A DNA stretch of 7,061 nucleotides, taken from the NCBI GenBank assembly GCA_937931765.1, contig CALHAO010000438.1:1-7061 (forward strand), read 5' to 3'. Numbering within the stretch: the stretch's first letter is position 1; every line of letters starts with the position of its first letter. The notes under the pieces are model-generated. The model did no database searches. It was not told the DNA's origin and worked only from the letters and a program-made list of their open reading frames with translations. Position numbers and translations under genes: made by a program. Source of the stretch: an uncultured Thiotrichaceae bacterium (GTDB lineage: Bacteria > Pseudomonadota > Gammaproteobacteria > Thiotrichales > Thiotrichaceae). Shown here piece by piece: positions 5,383 to 7,061 of the stretch.

Positions 5383-6792
5383 ATGTCTGCACAAGATGTT
5401 CTGAAACTCATTCAGGAAAACGATGTAAAGTACGTTGATTTTCGATTCACTGATACTAAAGGTAAGGAGCAGCACGTTACTGTTCCTGTTACTGAAATCG
5501 ATGAAGATACTTTCGAAGATGGCAAAATGTTTGATGGTTCATCAATCGCTGGTTGGAAAGGTATCAATGAATCAGACATGATCCTGATGCCTGATCCTGC
5601 AACAGCGACGCTAGATCCATTTTTCCAGGATGTAACGGTAAATATTACCTGTGACATCGTAGAACCTGCGACGATGGAAGGTTATGAGCGTGATCCGCGT
5701 TCTATCGCTAAGCGTGCTGAAGAGTACCTGAAATCTTCCGGCGCAGGTGATGCTGCATTCTTCGGCCCTGAGCCTGAGTTCTTCGTTTTTGACGATGTGC
5801 GCTGGGGAACCGATATGAGCGGCACGTTCGTTAAGATCGATTCTGAGGAAGCGGGCTGGAACACGGAAAAAGTCTACGAAGATGGCAATATGGGTCATCG
5901 CCCTGGTGTTAAGGGTGGTTATTTCCCTGTGCCGCCGGTTGATTCTCTGCATGATATCCGTGCGACCATGTGTAATATCATGGAAGAAATGGGTGTTCCG
6001 GTTGAAGTACATCACCATGAAGTGGCTACTGCTGGTCAGTGTGAAATCGGTACACGTTTCTCAACGTTGACTGAGCGTGCTGATTGGGTACAGAAGCAGA
6101 AGTATGTAACACACAATGTTGCACACCAGTATGGCAAAACAGTGACCTTCATGCCTAAGCCGATCGTTGGTGACAATGGTTCTGGTATGCATGTGCATAT
6201 GTCGATTGCTAAAGACGGTGAAAATACGTTTGCAGGTGATGAATATGCAGGTCTGTCTGAAGATGCGTTGTATTACATCGGTGGTGTGATTAAGCATGCT
6301 AAAGCACTGAATGCGTTCTGTAATGCGTCTACTAACTCGTACAAGCGCCTGGTTCCTGGTTTTGAAGCACCGGTTATGCTGGCTTATTCAGCGCGTAACC
6401 GTTCGGCGTCTATCCGGATTCCTTTTGTTAACAGCCCTAAAGGCCGTCGTGTTGAAGTTCGCTTCCCTGATCCGACTGCTAACCCATACCTGGCGTTTGC
6501 AGCTTTGTTGATGGCTGGTCTTGATGGAATCAAGAACAAGATTCATCCGGGCGAAGCTATGGATAAGGATCTGTATGATCTGCCTGCTGAAGAAGACAAG
6601 CTGATTCCTAAGGTATGTCATTCTCTGGATCAGGCTCTGGAAGAGCTGGATAAGGATCGTGACTTCCTGACTGCCGGTGGTGTATTCACTAACGACATGA
6701 TTGATGCTTATATCGAGCTGAAGATGGAAGAAGTGTTGCAGCTGCAAATGACAACGCATCCGGTTGAGTTTGAAATGTACTATAGCTGCTAA
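5383..6792 (+). CDS. glnA: Glutamine synthetase, type I (adenylylated form)
   Basis: This 469-residue enzyme makes glutamine from glutamate, ammonia and ATP in the cytoplasm as a dodecamer. The N-terminal beta-grasp domain is at about 1-100, with the D51 latch loop in MFDGSS. The catalytic domain carries FGPEPEFF (127-134, metal-binding E130/E132), EVHHHEVATAGQCEIG (208-223), NGSGMHVH (265-272, with H270), the flap and ammonia-site region PGFEAP (325-330, E328), ARNRSASIRIP (337-347, R340) and EVRFPDP (358-364). KDLYDLPAEE (395-404) contains Tyr398, equivalent to the Tyr397 adenylylation site of E. coli, so regulation by GlnE is expected. Length and all key residues are intact. Transcription is probably driven by the sigma-54/NtrC elements directly upstream, and a strong terminator follows, so glnA is monocistronic rather than part of a glnA-ntrB-ntrC operon. 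Confidence 0.98.
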   Translation: MSAQDVLKLIQENDVKYVDFRFTDTKGKEQHVTVPVTEIDEDTFEDGKMFDGSSIAGWKGINESDMILMPDPATATLDPFFQDVTVNITCDIVEPATMEGYERDPRSIAKRAEEYLKSSGAGDAAFFGPEPEFFVFDDVRWGTDMSGTFVKIDSEEAGWNTEKVYEDGNMGHRPGVKGGYFPVPPVDSLHDIRATMCNIMEEMGVPVEVHHHEVATAGQCEIGTRFSTLTERADWVQKQKYVTHNVAHQYGKTVTFMPKPIVGDNGSGMHVHMSIAKDGENTFAGDEYAGLSEDALYYIGGVIKHAKALNAFCNASTNSYKRLVPGFEAPVMLAYSARNRSASIRIPFVNSPKGRRVEVRFPDPTANPYLAFAALLMAGLDGIKNKIHPGEAMDKDLYDLPAEEDKLIPKVCHSLDQALEELDKDRDFLTAGGVFTNDMIDAYIELKMEEVLQLQMTTHPVEFEMYYSC

Positions 6793-6818
6793 TTTATTTT
6801 AGTAGTTACATCGCATAG

Positions 6819-6852
6819 AAAAAGGGGTGGATTTTAATCCACCTCTTTTTTT
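6819..6852. terminator. Bidirectional intrinsic terminator between glnA and ntrC
   Basis: GGTGGAT and ATCCACC form a perfect stem around TTTA. The stem extends outward through a G-T and a G-C pair and A5/T5 tracts, and a run of seven T follows on the plus strand. On the minus strand the hairpin ends in CCTTTTT. It starts 26 bp after the glnA stop and ends 10 bp from the ntrC stop, so it can serve both convergent genes. Confidence 0.9.
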
Positions 6853-6862
6853 GCCTGGCATT

Positions 6863-7061
6863 TTAAGACGGGTCTATGTTCAGCTCTTTGAGCTTCCGGG
6901 TCAGCGTATTCCTACCCCAGCCCATTAATTCCGCTGCTTCAATCTTGCGTCCACCGGTTTTGCGCAAAGCCGCTTGTAAGAGTGTGCCTTCAAAGATGGG
7001 GGTCAGTTCACCTAGTAAGTTTTTAGAGCCTCCTGCGAGCTGTCTGTCAGCATATTGAGCT
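6863..7061 (-). CDS. glnG: C-terminal end of nitrogen regulator NtrC (partial)
   Basis: The last 65 residues of a minus-strand gene that runs off the right edge; its stop is the TAA complementary to 6863-6865. The segment holds a Fis-type helix-turn-helix: ALRKTGGRKIEAAELMGWG (31-49 of the visible part) followed by RNTLTRKLKEL (50-60). GWGRNTLTRKLKEL is essentially the recognition helix of NtrC/NRI, which distinguishes it from other sigma-54 activators. Full NtrC is about 470 residues, with receiver and AAA+ domains upstream; these are outside the window. NtrC phosphorylated by NtrB binds dyads such as the one at 5200-5216 and activates the sigma-54 promoter of glnA, so activator and target are neighbours. 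Here ntrC is convergent with glnA, not downstream in the same operon. The helix-turn-helix family call is firm, and NtrC identity is very likely from motif and context. Confidence 0.88.
   Translation of the reverse strand, partial: AQYADRQLAGGSKNLLGELTPIFEGTLLQAALRKTGGRKIEAAELMGWGRNTLTRKLKELNIDPS

Noticed and set aside
5611..6759. Several minus-strand open frames inside glnA
   Set aside because: They lie opposite a highly conserved full-length enzyme, lack ribosome sites and have no recognisable domains.
6876..7058. Plus-strand open frame at the right edge
   Set aside because: It is antisense to the NtrC helix-turn-helix coding region, which is clearly recognisable on the minus strand.

Overview
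The window reads as an ordinary chromosomal segment of a gammaproteobacterium. It has moderate GC and dense coding. Its glutamine synthetase is the adenylylatable GSI type and carries a sigma-54/NtrC-type control region, its homoserine kinase is the type II (choline-kinase fold) form, and its NtrC tail is close to enterobacterial NtrC. The genus cannot be read from the sequence. A secreted rhodanese with a CPPFC motif would suit a sulfur-oxidising or methylotrophic lineage, but that is only a guess.

Layout from left to right. (1) 1-411: the 3' end of an Ala/Glu/Lys-rich protein containing a near-perfect 24-bp tandem repeat. (2) 521-1237: an exported single-domain rhodanese, closed by a strong terminator at 1323-1354. 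(3) 1364-1846, minus strand: a stand-alone cyclic-nucleotide-binding domain protein, convergent with the rhodanese gene. (4) 1975-5187, plus strand: a run of four genes (BolA/IbaG-like, LOG-family nucleosidase, homoserine kinase thrB, CDF cation transporter) with gaps of 32-73 bp, probably partly co-transcribed. (5) 5188-5382: the glnA control region, with an NtrC-type dyad, a near-consensus sigma-54 promoter, a possible sigma-70 promoter and a good Shine-Dalgarno. (6) 5383-6792: glnA, followed by a likely bidirectional terminator. (7) 6863-7061, minus strand: the 3' end of ntrC (glnG), convergent with glnA.

The clearest functional link is at the right end. The gene at the edge encodes the likely activator (NtrC) of the sigma-54 promoter in front of glnA. 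The middle genes have no obvious common pathway: iron-sulfur/redox-related BolA, nucleotide hydrolysis, threonine biosynthesis and metal efflux.

I found no mobile element, CRISPR array, tRNA, rRNA or convincing new multi-gene system. The most interesting items are a small palindromic element present in two intergenic regions, the fresh-looking tandem repeat at the left edge, the two cysteine motifs of the secreted rhodanese, and the cNMP-binding protein with no output domain. No stretch longer than about 200 bp lacks a gene or a described control region.
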